From Geodermatophilus telluris (GTDB lineage Bacteria; Actinomycetota; Actinomycetes; Mycobacteriales; Geodermatophilaceae): 64,000 nt of DNA. Shown piece after piece: positions 15,608-23,732 of this stretch. The stretch's first letter is position 1, and every line of letters starts with the position of its first letter. The position numbers were made by a program, and so were the translations under genes. The notes beneath the pieces were generated by a model that saw only the letters and a program-made list of their open reading frames with translations, made no database searches and was not told the DNA's origin. The stretch is from the NCBI RefSeq assembly GCF_900102745.1, contig NZ_FMZF01000001.1, forward strand, positions 744,001 through 808,000. Reading direction: 5' to 3'.

Positions 15608-15613
15608 TACCCT
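15608..15613 (+). promoter_or_regulatory. Candidate leaderless -10 box (TACCCT)
   Basis: TACCCT lies 7 bases before the ATG at 15621, with no ribosome binding site between. It starts 11 bases after the previous stop. Confidence 0.45.
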
Positions 15614-15620
15614 CGCGGCC

Positions 15621-15953
15621 ATGGCCACGACGACGCGCACCACCCGCCTGACCGCCGGCCTGCTGGCCGGGGGCATCGCCCTCGTGCCGCTGGCCGGCTG
15701 CTCGTTCACCTCGCAGAACTTCTCCTGCAGCGCCTCCTCCTGCACCGTCACGCTCGACGGGCAGGGGTCGGAGGTCGAGATCCTCGGCACCACGGTGGCC
15801 CTCGGCGGCGTGCAGGACGGCCGCGCGACCATCAGCGTGGGTGGCGCGAGCGTGTCCTGCGGTCAGGGCGAGAGCGTCACCGCCGGGCCCCTCGCCCTGG
15901 AGTGCACGAGCGTCTCCGGCGACTCCGTCGAGCTGCGGGCCACGCTCAACTAG
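15621..15953 (+). CDS. Small secreted lipoprotein
   Basis: A 110-residue product with a signal peptide and lipobox L-A-G-C (Cys27). The mature part is Ser/Thr/Gly-rich with regular short beta-like segments and four further Cys residues (C-S-A, S-C-T, S-C-G, E-C-T) that could form two disulfides. No family recognised. It converges on the next gene with 12 bases between the stops. Confidence 0.7.
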   Translation: MATTTRTTRLTAGLLAGGIALVPLAGCSFTSQNFSCSASSCTVTLDGQGSEVEILGTTVALGGVQDGRATISVGGASVSCGQGESVTAGPLALECTSVSGDSVELRATLN

Positions 15954-15965
15954 GCCGCACCGTCG

Positions 15966-16607
15966 TCAGGGCTGGTCGGCGACCTCGACGACCAGCCGCG
16001 ACGGGTCCTCGAGCAGGTACACCCGGAACGGGGCCTCCGAGCGCGTGCCGACGAAGGCGACCGTCGTCCCCTCGTAGGTCGCGTCGAACACCACCTCGGT
16101 CACCGTCCGCGTCCCCTCCCCCGGCAGCGGGTCGGCGCTCGCGTACTCCTCGGCGCCGGTGTCGTACGGGTAGCCGGCGCCGGTGACGGTGACCTGCAGG
16201 ACGGCGTCCCCGGCGACCGCGACCGGCTCGCCGCTGCCCTGCGACGACGCCGCGTCGACGTAGCGCACGTCCCAGCCCGGCGTCCCGGTGCCCTCGACCT
16301 CGAGCACCACCCGGTCGAAGCCGTCGTGCCGGCCGGTGCGGATGTCGGTGACCGTCACGCGGGCGTCGGCCGACGCCTCGGCGGTGTCGGGCGCGGTGTC
16401 GGCCGGGAAGGCGCCGTCCGCGGCAGGAGCGGTGGTCACGGCGGGCGGGGCCGAGGAGGAGCCGGCCGACGACGAGGACCCCGCGGACGCCGATGACGAC
16501 GCGGCGCCCGACGACGACGCGGTGCTCGGCTGCTGCTGGGCGCACCCGGTGAGCAGGACCGCCGCCGCGAGGACGGCACCGGCGGGGAGGGAGGTGCGGC
16601 GCTTCAC
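15966..16607 (-). CDS. Lipoprotein with AMIN-like domain
   Basis: From GTG 16607 the product is 213 residues with lipobox L-L-T-G-C, a long Ser/Ala-rich low-complexity linker and a C-terminal domain of about 125 residues. That domain has R-x-G-x-H-D-G-F-D-R-V-V-L-E-V, G-x-P-G-W-x-V-R-Y-V and a final F-R-V-Y-L-L-x-D-P-S-R-L-V-V-E-V, a pattern I associate with AMIN-like domains of actinobacterial surface lipoproteins. Such domains are thought to bind cell-wall components. Function here is inferred only from this likeness. Confidence 0.78.
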   Translation of the reverse strand: MKRRTSLPAGAVLAAAVLLTGCAQQQPSTASSSGAASSSASAGSSSSAGSSSAPPAVTTAPAADGAFPADTAPDTAEASADARVTVTDIRTGRHDGFDRVVLEVEGTGTPGWDVRYVDAASSQGSGEPVAVAGDAVLQVTVTGAGYPYDTGAEEYASADPLPGEGTRTVTEVVFDATYEGTTVAFVGTRSEAPFRVYLLEDPSRLVVEVADQP

Positions 16608-16727
16608 CGCGACAGCGTCGCAGCCGCCGGCTCCCGCGCGCGGCACCCGCAAGCCGTGTCGCGCCACCCCGGACGGGCGGCACCCCCGTGGAGGGAGGGG
16701 TGTGCGAGACCCGCCCGCGGTGCCGTG

Positions 16728-16733
16728 TAGAGT
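16728..16733 (+). promoter_or_regulatory. Candidate -10 box of the tRNA cluster (TAGAGT)
   Basis: TAGAGT lies 24 bases before the tRNA-Glu gene, the first of three tRNAs read in the same direction. Confidence 0.4.
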
Positions 16734-16757
16734 CCTCCGTGCCCCCGGCGAACACGA

Positions 16758-16830
16758 GCCCCCATCGTCTAGCGGTCCAGGACGCCGCCCTTTCAAGGCG
16801 GTAGCACGGGTTCGAACCCCGTTGGGGGCA
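16758..16830 (+). tRNA. tRNA-Glu (anticodon UUC)
   Basis: A 73-base cloverleaf: acceptor GCCCCCA pairs with TGGGGGC, the anticodon loop is CTTTCAA, and the T loop is TTCGAAC. CCA is not encoded. Confidence 0.97.
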
Positions 16831-16854
16831 CGCACCACCAGCACCACACAGCAA

Positions 16855-16928
16855 GGCCCTGTAGCGCAGTTGGTTAGCGCGCCGCCCTGTCACGGCGGAG
16901 GTCGCGGGTTCGAGTCCCGTCAGGGTCG
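16855..16928 (+). tRNA. tRNA-Asp (anticodon GUC)
   Basis: A 74-base cloverleaf: acceptor GGCCCTG pairs with CAGGGTC, the anticodon loop is CTGTCAC, and the T loop is TTCGAGT. It lies 24 bases after tRNA-Glu. Confidence 0.97.
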
Positions 16929-16954
16929 CTTGCCCGGTGGAACGTCACCGGGAG

Positions 16955-17028
16955 GGGCAGGTAGCTCAGTCGGTACGAGCGCTCGCCTGAAAAGCGAGAG
17001 GTCGGCGGTTCGACCCCGCCCCTGCCCA
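16955..17028 (+). tRNA. tRNA-Phe (anticodon GAA)
   Basis: A 74-base cloverleaf: acceptor GGGCAGG pairs with CCTGCCC, the anticodon loop is CTGAAAA, and the T stem is GGCGG/CCGCC. It is the third of the cluster. Confidence 0.97.
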
Positions 17029-17051
17029 CACACTCCCCCGGACGGTGCCCG

Positions 17052-17516
17052 GTGAGGCTGCACCGCCGCGACCCGGCCGCCGACGCGGCCCTCGCCGTCC
17101 GGCTCCTCGCCCTCCAGCGCGCCGCCTACGCCGTCGAGGCACGGCTGATCGGCGACGACCGCATCCCCGCGCTGCACGAGGACCTCGCCGCGCTCCGCGG
17201 CGCGGGCCTCTCCTGGCTGGTCGCCGACGACGGCAGCGGGACCGTCACCGGCGCCGTCGGCTGGCGCGTGACGGCGCACGGCCTCGACGTCGACCGGCTG
17301 GTGGTCGACCCGGCGCACGCGCGGGAGGGCACCGGGCGGGCGCTGCTGGCCGCCGTCCTGGCCGAGGCCGCGGGGATCCCGGTGACCGTCTCCACCGGCC
17401 GGGCCAACACCCCCGCCCGCCGGCTCTACGCGGGGGCCGGCTTCCGGGAGACCGCGGAGCGGGAGGTGCTGCCCGGCCTGTGGGTGGTCGACGCCGTCCA
17501 CGAGGAGCCGGGCTAG
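17052..17516 (+). CDS. GNAT family N-acetyltransferase
   Basis: A 154-residue acyltransferase-fold protein. The acetyl-CoA binding region reads V-D-R-L-V-V-D-P-A-H-A-R-E-G-T-G-R-A-L-L (motif A), followed by N-T-P-A-R-R-L-Y-A-G-A-G-F (motif B). Substrate unknown. The GTG start is 23 bases after tRNA-Phe. Its TAG stop overlaps the stop of the glycosyltransferase gene on the other strand, so the two are tail to tail. Confidence 0.88.
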   Translation: MRLHRRDPAADAALAVRLLALQRAAYAVEARLIGDDRIPALHEDLAALRGAGLSWLVADDGSGTVTGAVGWRVTAHGLDVDRLVVDPAHAREGTGRALLAAVLAEAAGIPVTVSTGRANTPARRLYAGAGFRETAEREVLPGLWVVDAVHEEPG

Positions 17517-18508
17517 ACGCCGACCACCCGGTCGGCCACCACCTGCTGGTACACCTGCGCGTGCACGGCCCGCACCGCGGCGAGCTGCTCGGCGCGCCAC
17601 GCGCGGTCGGCCGGCCGCGGCATCGGCCGGGTCAGGGCCGCGCCCACGGCCGCGGTGAGCGACACCGGGTCGAGGCCGTGCTCCTCGTCGTCGCCGTAGA
17701 GCACGACGTCGGACCACTGGTCGGCGAACCAACCGCAGCCGGGCGCGACCACGCGGGTGCCGACGTCGCGGCAGACCTCCAGGTCGCGCGAGTGGGTGCC
17801 GCACCGCTCGGGCAGCACCGCGACGTGCAGCTCCTGCAGCTGCTGCGCCCAGCGCGCCGGGTCGCGGGGGACCACCTCGAGCCCCTCGGCGACCGCCAGG
17901 TCGGGGTCGGGGGGCAGGTGCTCCCCCGGCCCGAGGAACACCCGAAGCCGCCCGCCGCCGGACACCGCGCCGGACAGCGCCGCGCGGACCAGGGCGGCCG
18001 GGTCGGTCGCCGTCCCGGCGTCGCCGAGCGCCAGGCCGACGAGGCCGCGCTCGGCGCCGCCGTCGGGGTCGGGCCGCACCAGCGACGGGTGGGCGACCGC
18101 GATCGCCGTCCGGCCGAAGCGCTCGGCGATCTCGTCGGCGGCACCGGGCGTCAGGGTGAGGACGACCTCGGCGGTGGCCAGCAGCGCCCGCAGGTGCGCG
18201 TCGTGGCGCGTCGAGCCGGGGGCGCGCAGCTGGTGCACGGTCACCACGAGCGGGGTGCCGGTGCGCCGCAGCGCCTCCGTCCAGCAGACGACCTCGTCCT
18301 CGGGCAGGTGGCCGAAGCCGCTGTGCACGTGGACGACGTCGACCTGCGCGGCGTTCGCGGTCAGGTAGGCCGGGTCCAGCCACGGGCTGCGGTCGTGCGC
18401 CGGCCCGACGCGGGCCACCTCGGGAGGCAGCACCGCGTCCACGTAGGGGTCGGTGTGCGGCACCGTCACGACGCGCAGTCGTGGCGACGACGGAAGTGCG
18501 GGGACCAC
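17513..18508 (-). CDS. Glycosyltransferase-like protein (GT-B type)
   Basis: From GTG 18508 the product is 331 residues. V-D-V-V-H-V-H-S-G-F-G-H and L-V-V-T-V-H-Q-L are typical of the N-terminal half of GT4-like enzymes. The middle has L-L-A-T-A-E-V-V-L-T-L-T and R-L-R-V-F-L-G-P-G. The C-terminal half has L-H-V-A-V-L-P-E-R-C-G-T-H-S and R-V-V-A-P-G-C-G-W-F. AGGAGGA lies 12 bases upstream. An in-frame GTG at 18520 directly abuts it, so the start is uncertain. Donor and acceptor sugars cannot be told. Confidence 0.72.
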   Translation of the reverse strand: MVPALPSSPRLRVVTVPHTDPYVDAVLPPEVARVGPAHDRSPWLDPAYLTANAAQVDVVHVHSGFGHLPEDEVVCWTEALRRTGTPLVVTVHQLRAPGSTRHDAHLRALLATAEVVLTLTPGAADEIAERFGRTAIAVAHPSLVRPDPDGGAERGLVGLALGDAGTATDPAALVRAALSGAVSGGGRLRVFLGPGEHLPPDPDLAVAEGLEVVPRDPARWAQQLQELHVAVLPERCGTHSRDLEVCRDVGTRVVAPGCGWFADQWSDVVLYGDDEEHGLDPVSLTAAVGAALTRPMPRPADRAWRAEQLAAVRAVHAQVYQQVVADRVVGV

Positions 18509-18650
18509 GCGTGCGAGCACTCCTCCTGCGGTCGAGCACTGCGACGGCAGGGGCGGTGCTCCTCGACGAACTCCGTGGGTTCCGGTACCCCGATCCCGTG
18601 CCACACAACCGTCTGCGTCCCCACCGGGTGGCGCGGGTCGCACGAAGGGG

Positions 18651-19325
18651 TCAGCGGCGGCCCTCGCGCGCGGCGGCGTAGGCGGGCGCGCGGAAGCGGG
18701 CCATCGGCCCGTCGGCGAGCAGCCCCGGCGGCGGGTTGCGGACGGCGTCGAAGCGGACGTCGGGGTCGAGCCCGTCCACCACCGCACCGAGGGTCAGCCG
18801 CGCGAACGGCACCCACTCCCCCGCCGCCCCGCGCGCGACGAGCAGCCGGAAGACCGTCCCGGGCGCCCGCTCGGCGACCGGCCCGGGGTCGGAGGGCACC
18901 CGCCGCGGCCCGTCCGGCACGGCGGCCAGCCGCAGCGTCCCGGCCGGCGAGCGGTAGCCCATCAGCGAGCCGTAGGCGGTCACCGCGTCGACGCGCGGCA
19001 CCGGCAGGAAGCGGGTCCGGCGGCCCCGGCCCGCCGAGGACAGCAGCAGGTCCACCGGCCGGTCGCCGGTGGGCAGGCGCACCGCGAGGCCGAGGAGGTC
19101 GGGCAGCGGCGCGGGCAGGCCCGCGCCCCGCGAGAGCCGGACGACGGCCGGCTCGCGGGCCGGCCCGGTCAGCCACCGCACGCCCCAGTCGGGACCGCCG
19201 GAGCGCTCGAGGACGGCGTCGAGGACCGCGCCGCGCGGGTGCATCGGCTTGCCCTGCCGCCGCCGGGCCAGGGTGCCCAGGGGCACCGCCGCCAGTCGGC
19301 CGGCCAGCCTCGCTGCGTCCTGCAC
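18651..19325 (-). CDS. Uncharacterised protein, last gene of the split-dikinase operon
   Basis: From GTG 19325, with GGGAGG at good spacing, the product is 224 residues. It has no signal peptide or helices. Visible landmarks are G-K-P-M-H-P-R-G-A-V near residue 30, P-D-L-L-G-L-A-V-R-L-P near 80, R-F-L-P-V-P-R and a C-terminal P-x-x-P-A-Y-A-A-A-R. The arrangement loosely recalls small catalase-superfamily proteins, but the haem ligand cannot be assigned, so I do not claim it. It begins 44 bases after the MFS stop and is probably cotranscribed. Confidence 0.6.
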   Translation of the reverse strand: MQDAARLAGRLAAVPLGTLARRRQGKPMHPRGAVLDAVLERSGGPDWGVRWLTGPAREPAVVRLSRGAGLPAPLPDLLGLAVRLPTGDRPVDLLLSSAGRGRRTRFLPVPRVDAVTAYGSLMGYRSPAGTLRLAAVPDGPRRVPSDPGPVAERAPGTVFRLLVARGAAGEWVPFARLTLGAVVDGLDPDVRFDAVRNPPPGLLADGPMARFRAPAYAAAREGRR

Positions 19326-19369
19326 TGCGTCCTCCCACCGGTACGGGTCCGTCCGCACCGGGCGGGGCC

Positions 19370-20716
19370 CTACCCGGACGGCGGCTGCGGCACCCGGGCC
19401 GGGCGCGTGGGCAGCGCCACCGCGGCGGCCGCCGACAGCGCGCCGCCGACGGCGACCAGCACGAAGGCCGGCGCTCCGGACCCGCCGGCGACCAGCGCGG
19501 GCAGCAGGCTCGTGCCGGCGATGCTGCCGACGTACCGGCAGGTCGACCACACGCCCGAGGCGAGGCCGGCCCGCTCGGGCGGCAGCGCCTCCAGGCCCGC
19601 CACCTGGACGGCGGCCGCCGCGAGGCCCTGGCCCACGCCGCAGCCGGCGAGCAGCACGCCGGCCAGCAGCGGCTCCGCGCCAGGGTCGGTCCCGACCAGC
19701 CCGGCGCCGGCCACGGCCACCAGGACCCCGCCGAGCACGGCCGGGCGGCGCCGGCCCCACCGGTCGGCGAGCTGCCCGCCGCCCAGCGCCGTGACGCTCG
19801 CGCCGACCAGCAGGCACAGCAGCAGCGGGACCGCCGCGGCGCTGCCCACCAGCAGGGGGACGACGAGCAGCGCGGTGTACAGCGCGGCGTTGCCGGTGGC
19901 GACCGCGAGGCCCGCCGCGGCCACCGTGCGGATCCCGAGGACGCGGACGTCGAGCACCGGCGCCGCGGTGGCGCGCTCGTGCGCGGCGAACCAGGCACCC
20001 CCGGCCGCCACCAGGACCGCACCGGCGGCCAGGACCGCTGCCGGCAGGGAGCCCGCCCGGCCGAGCAGGACGGCGCCGCCGCCGAGCACGGCGACCAGCA
20101 GCAGAGCGCCGGTGAGGTCGAAGGGGGTGCGCGTCGCCGGGCCGCGCGCCTCCTCCGGCAGGGCCCGGGCGGCCACCAGCAGCGCCGCGACCGCGACCGG
20201 CACGGTCACCAGGAAGGCACCGCGCCAGCCGGCCAGCCCGGTGGCCAGCCCGCCCAGCGCCGGGCCGGCGGCGGCCGCGGCGATCGCGGTGGCGCCCACC
20301 GCCCCGAAGGCGCGGCCCCGGCGCTCGGCCGGCACGGCGACCCGCACCGTGGCGGCCGCGTTGACCAGCGCGAGCGCCCCGCACGCGGCCTGCACGCAGC
20401 GGAGGACGACCAGGACGGCCAGGTCGGGCGACGCCGCGGCCAGCAGCGCCGCCACCCCCGAGGCCGCCGTCCCGGCCAGGCAGCTGCGCCGCCGGCCCCA
20501 CCGGTCGCCGAGCGCGCCGGCCACCGGCTGGCAGGCCGCCGTCACCACCAGGTAGGCGGTGACCAGCGCGACCACGCCAGCCGTGCCGGCCTCCAGGGCC
20601 GCGCCGATCCGCGGCAGGGCGACGGCGACCGATGTCGAGCCCAGCGGCACCAGGGCCGTCACCAGGCAGGCGCCGAGGACGACGCCGCGGGCGCCCGGCC
20701 GGGCCGGCGCGCTCAC
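19370..20716 (-). CDS. MFS exporter (DHA2-like)
   Basis: A 448-residue protein with about 14 hydrophobic helices and the MFS loop motif G-A-L-G-D-R-W-G-R-R-R between helices 2 and 3, repeated as G-Q-L-A-D-R-W-G-R-R-R in the second half. The first helix has L-G-S-T-S-V-A-V-A-L-P-R-I, typical of drug:proton antiporters. GTG 20716 overlaps the previous stop as GTGA. It follows the two phosphotransfer genes, so export of the same compound or its modified form is a reasonable guess. Confidence 0.88.
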   Translation of the reverse strand: MSAPARPGARGVVLGACLVTALVPLGSTSVAVALPRIGAALEAGTAGVVALVTAYLVVTAACQPVAGALGDRWGRRRSCLAGTAASGVAALLAAASPDLAVLVVLRCVQAACGALALVNAAATVRVAVPAERRGRAFGAVGATAIAAAAAGPALGGLATGLAGWRGAFLVTVPVAVAALLVAARALPEEARGPATRTPFDLTGALLLVAVLGGGAVLLGRAGSLPAAVLAAGAVLVAAGGAWFAAHERATAAPVLDVRVLGIRTVAAAGLAVATGNAALYTALLVVPLLVGSAAAVPLLLCLLVGASVTALGGGQLADRWGRRRPAVLGGVLVAVAGAGLVGTDPGAEPLLAGVLLAGCGVGQGLAAAAVQVAGLEALPPERAGLASGVWSTCRYVGSIAGTSLLPALVAGGSGAPAFVLVAVGGALSAAAAVALPTRPARVPQPPSG

Positions 20717-21528
20717 ACCAGGGTGGTGATCGGCCGCCGCTGCAGGAGGACCGGGGCGCCGCCGGGGATGGCCCACTCGACGTCGCTCGGGTCGCCGAAC
20801 AGCGCGTCGCAGCGGTGGGCGAGGTCGGCGAGCGCGGCCAGGTCGGCGTCGGTCAGGCAGGGCCGGCGCGCGCGGCCGCCGTCGACCGCCACGGTGGCGG
20901 TGCCGCCGCCGGGACGGGGGACGACGGCGCGGTCCTTGACGCCGACCACCGACTCCAGCAGCCGCCCGTCCGGGTCGAGCCGGAACAGGTCGGGCGTGAC
21001 CAGCCCCTCCACCACCGCCTCCCCGAGTGCCCAGCTGGCCTCCACCACGAGCTGGTCGGCGCCGGTGACCGGGTCGCGGGAGAACAGCACCCCGGCGACG
21101 GTCGGCGTCACCAGGCACTGCAGCACGACGCCGCAGCCGGCCGCCCCGGGGTCGCCGCGGGCCTGCCGGTAGGCCAGCGCCGACGGCGCGCACGCCGAGC
21201 CGGCCACCCGCAGCACCGCCGCGACCGCCTCCCCGGGGTCGGCCACGTTGAGCACGGTCAGGTGCTGGCCGGCGAAGCTGGACCGGGCGCCGTCCTCACC
21301 GACCGCCGAGGACCGCACCGCGAGGGGCCCGCCGAGGGCGGCCGCCGCGTCCCGGACCACCGCGCGCGCGGCGGCGTCCTCGGCGGCGCGGGCGACGAGG
21401 TCGGCGGGCAGCGCGGTCCCGGCGGGCACCGGCAGCCCGGCGCGCGCCGCCACCCCGAGGGAGACCGCTTTGGCGCCGTAGACGTCGGCGTCCGCGACCT
21501 CCGCCAGGGGCAGCGGCCCGGCGGTCAC
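20713..21528 (-). CDS. PEP synthase/PPDK-type ATP-binding subunit (stand-alone)
   Basis: A 271-residue protein matching the ATP-grasp N-terminal domain of PEP synthase and rifampin phosphotransferase: G-A-K-A-V-S-L-G near the start, L-A-V-R-S-S-A-V-G-E-D and S-F-A-G-Q-H in the first third, G-V-L-F-S-R-D-P-V-T-G and A-S-W-A-L-G-E in the middle, and V-L-L-Q-R-R-P-I-T at the end. Helical and phosphohistidine domains are missing. They are encoded just upstream (21525-23258), with a GTGA overlap between the genes. It should bind ATP and phosphorylate the partner's histidine. Confidence 0.85.
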   Translation of the reverse strand: MTAGPLPLAEVADADVYGAKAVSLGVAARAGLPVPAGTALPADLVARAAEDAAARAVVRDAAAALGGPLAVRSSAVGEDGARSSFAGQHLTVLNVADPGEAVAAVLRVAGSACAPSALAYRQARGDPGAAGCGVVLQCLVTPTVAGVLFSRDPVTGADQLVVEASWALGEAVVEGLVTPDLFRLDPDGRLLESVVGVKDRAVVPRPGGGTATVAVDGGRARRPCLTDADLAALADLAHRCDALFGDPSDVEWAIPGGAPVLLQRRPITTLV

Positions 21529-23258
21529 CGGACCGTGACCGTGCCGGTGGTGCCGTCGACGAGCACCCGGGCGCCATCGGGCACGACCCGGGTGGCGTCC
21601 TGGCAGCCGACGACCGCGGGGATGCCGAACTCGCGCGCCACGATCGCGGCGTGCGAGAGCAGGCCGCCGCGGTCGGTGACGATCGCGGCCAGGCGCGGCA
21701 GCACCAGGTTGAACGCCGGGCCGGTGTTGGTCGCGACCAGGACGTCGCCGGGCTGCACCCGGCCGAGCTCGTGCGAGCCGGCCAGCACGCGGGCGGTGCC
21801 CTCGACCACGCCGGCGCTGACGGCGGTGCCGCGGACGGTGCGGTCGGAGCCGGCGCGCGCGGCGTCCCGGAGCACGGCACCCACGACGAACCCGATCGCG
21901 TCGTGGATCCGGGCGGCCGCGGGCGGCAGCCACTCCGAGGGCAGCGGCGGGCCCGGCGGGGGGCCGAACAGCGGCGGCATGTCCCGGTAGTCGGCGGTCC
22001 GCCGCCACCGGACGCGCTCGGCCACCTCGTCGGCCGTGGGCCCGGCGCCGCCGAGCAGCAGCGCGTCGACCTCCGCCGGGGCCAGGTCGACGGCGTGGTC
22101 GGCCTCGGCGAGCAGGCCGTGCGCAGTGAGCCGGCGGCCCACCTCCAGCAGCGCCCGGCGGGCCGCGCTGCCCTGCAGCCGGTCGCCGTACACAGCGCGC
22201 TCGTCGCGCAGCCGGTAGACCAGCCGGGCCTCGCCGAGCAGGTCGTCGAAGAGCGCGCGGTGCTCCTCGGGGACGGCGGCCCGCACGCGTGCGACGGCTG
22301 CCTCCGCACCGGGGACCGCGGCCGCCCGGGACGCGCCCAGCGCGGCGCGGACGCGGTCGACCACCAGGCCGGGCGCCTCGAGCGAGCCGGGCTCGGCCAC
22401 CGCGTCCTCCCCGTCGAGGGGCATCGCGGCGAGCGCGGACAGCCAGCGGTCGGCGCGGGCGCCGACCTCGCCCTCCCGGCGCAGCAGGCGGCTGAGCACC
22501 TCGTCGGCCGCGACGTCGTCGGCGAGGACCAGGTCCCGGGCCTCCCCGTCGTCGGCGAGCGCGGCCACCAGCGCGGCCAGCTCCTCCGGAGCGCCCTCGC
22601 TCACCGGGCTGGCCCCGGCGAGGCAGGCCAGCACGTCGGCCGGCGGCAGGCCGGTCCACCGCACCGTGTGGACGACGAGGTCACCGACCGGCAGCATCGC
22701 CGCGGCGTTGTGCCGGTGGTGCTGCAGGTGCCCCTCGGCCAGGGCCTGGGCGCAGTGGTCGACGTGCTCGGCGAGCCCGGCGTCGTCCAGCTCGGCCAGG
22801 TCGACGGCGGTGAGCGCGCGGTGCAGCCGCAGCAGCGCCGGCTTGACGGACTCGTCCCACAGCCGCAGGTCGGCGCGCCAGCGCCGCTCGGCGAGCACCG
22901 CCTCGGCGGTGGCCATCCGCTCGGCCAGTGCGGGCACGGTGGTGAGCAGCTGCCGGAACACCGGCTCGGGTGGCGGGCCGGCGGCGTCCGGGGGTGCGCC
23001 GACAGCGCGCAGCCGCTGGTAGACGAACCCGCCCACGACGGTGGTGTCCAGGCACTCGAGGACGCTGCCGTAGCGGGCCAGCGTGTCGACGAACCCGGCC
23101 ATGGCCGGCTCGGGGAAGACGGCCGGGTCGGCGCTGAACGCGCACAGCGGCCGGGCGACGTGGCTGGCGTCGAGCAGCCAGGTGCCGGGACCCGGCGCGC
23201 TCCACCGGGCCGCGCCGGCCGGGGCGGTACCGACCGCGTCCGTGCCGCTCTCCGCCAT
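21525..23258 (-). CDS. PEP-utilising phosphohistidine (swivel) subunit with substrate domain
   Basis: A 577-residue protein. Its C-terminal 90 residues are the PEP-utiliser mobile domain with G-G-L-L-S-H-A-A-I-V-A-R-E-F-G-I-P-A-V; the catalytic His is residue 536. The preceding 450 residues are helical and resemble the middle substrate domain of rifampin phosphotransferase-type dikinases. The ATP-binding domain is absent and is supplied by the next gene. ATG 23258 follows GGGGAGG. It leads a four-gene operon with an MFS exporter. Whether it phosphorylates a drug or a metabolite is open. Confidence 0.8.
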   Translation of the reverse strand: MAESGTDAVGTAPAGAARWSAPGPGTWLLDASHVARPLCAFSADPAVFPEPAMAGFVDTLARYGSVLECLDTTVVGGFVYQRLRAVGAPPDAAGPPPEPVFRQLLTTVPALAERMATAEAVLAERRWRADLRLWDESVKPALLRLHRALTAVDLAELDDAGLAEHVDHCAQALAEGHLQHHRHNAAAMLPVGDLVVHTVRWTGLPPADVLACLAGASPVSEGAPEELAALVAALADDGEARDLVLADDVAADEVLSRLLRREGEVGARADRWLSALAAMPLDGEDAVAEPGSLEAPGLVVDRVRAALGASRAAAVPGAEAAVARVRAAVPEEHRALFDDLLGEARLVYRLRDERAVYGDRLQGSAARRALLEVGRRLTAHGLLAEADHAVDLAPAEVDALLLGGAGPTADEVAERVRWRRTADYRDMPPLFGPPPGPPLPSEWLPPAAARIHDAIGFVVGAVLRDAARAGSDRTVRGTAVSAGVVEGTARVLAGSHELGRVQPGDVLVATNTGPAFNLVLPRLAAIVTDRGGLLSHAAIVAREFGIPAVVGCQDATRVVPDGARVLVDGTTGTVTVR

Positions 23259-23461
23259 GGCAGCCTCCCCGGGTCGCTCCGTTGGCCGAGCAACCTAGGA
23301 CCCGGCGGACAGCCGCCCCAGGGTCCAAGGGCTCCGGCTGCTCCTGCCGACAGCGGCCCCCCGCGACACGCCGTCGACGGGCGACACCTGCCCGAGTCGG
23401 CCGCCAGGGTCCGTCGTCTTCTGCCCTGGGAACGGACCGTTCCACTACTTAACGTGAGGGA

Positions 23462-23662
23462 GTGCTCACGACGCTCCTGGTCATCGGCGGGGTCCTCGCC
23501 GGACTCCTGGTCCTGCTCGCCCTGATCGTGTCGCTGAGCGCCCGGCCCGCGACCCGCCCGGGCAACCGGGCCGCCGACTGGCGCGCCGACGCCGGCCGCA
23601 AGCACCCCGACGCGTGGTCGCCGCTGACCGGCACCGCCACCGAGGAGATGCGCGCGGTCTGA
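23462..23662 (+). CDS. Small membrane-anchored protein
   Basis: A 66-residue product: one N-terminal membrane helix (residues 2-27), then a basic and polar tail with R-A-A-D-W-R-A-D-A-G-R-K-H-P-D. GTG 23462 follows GAGGGA. No family recognised. It stands alone between two leftward operons. Confidence 0.6.
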   Translation: MLTTLLVIGGVLAGLLVLLALIVSLSARPATRPGNRAADWRADAGRKHPDAWSPLTGTATEEMRAV

Positions 23663-23732
23663 CCGCCCCCTGACACCGGCGTCCCGGCGGCTGCGGGCAG
23701 CGCGCCGCCGGGACAGCCCGGACCCCTGCCGG

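Noticed and set aside
18651-19325. Catalase-superfamily haem protein
   Set aside because: The resemblance is loose and I cannot point to a haem-ligand Tyr or the distal His motif.
17045-21172. Very long open frame on the + strand (about 1375 codons)
   Set aside because: It is an effect of high GC opposite real minus-strand genes (glycosyltransferase, MFS, ATP-grasp). The translation is Arg/Gly/Ala-rich with no domain.
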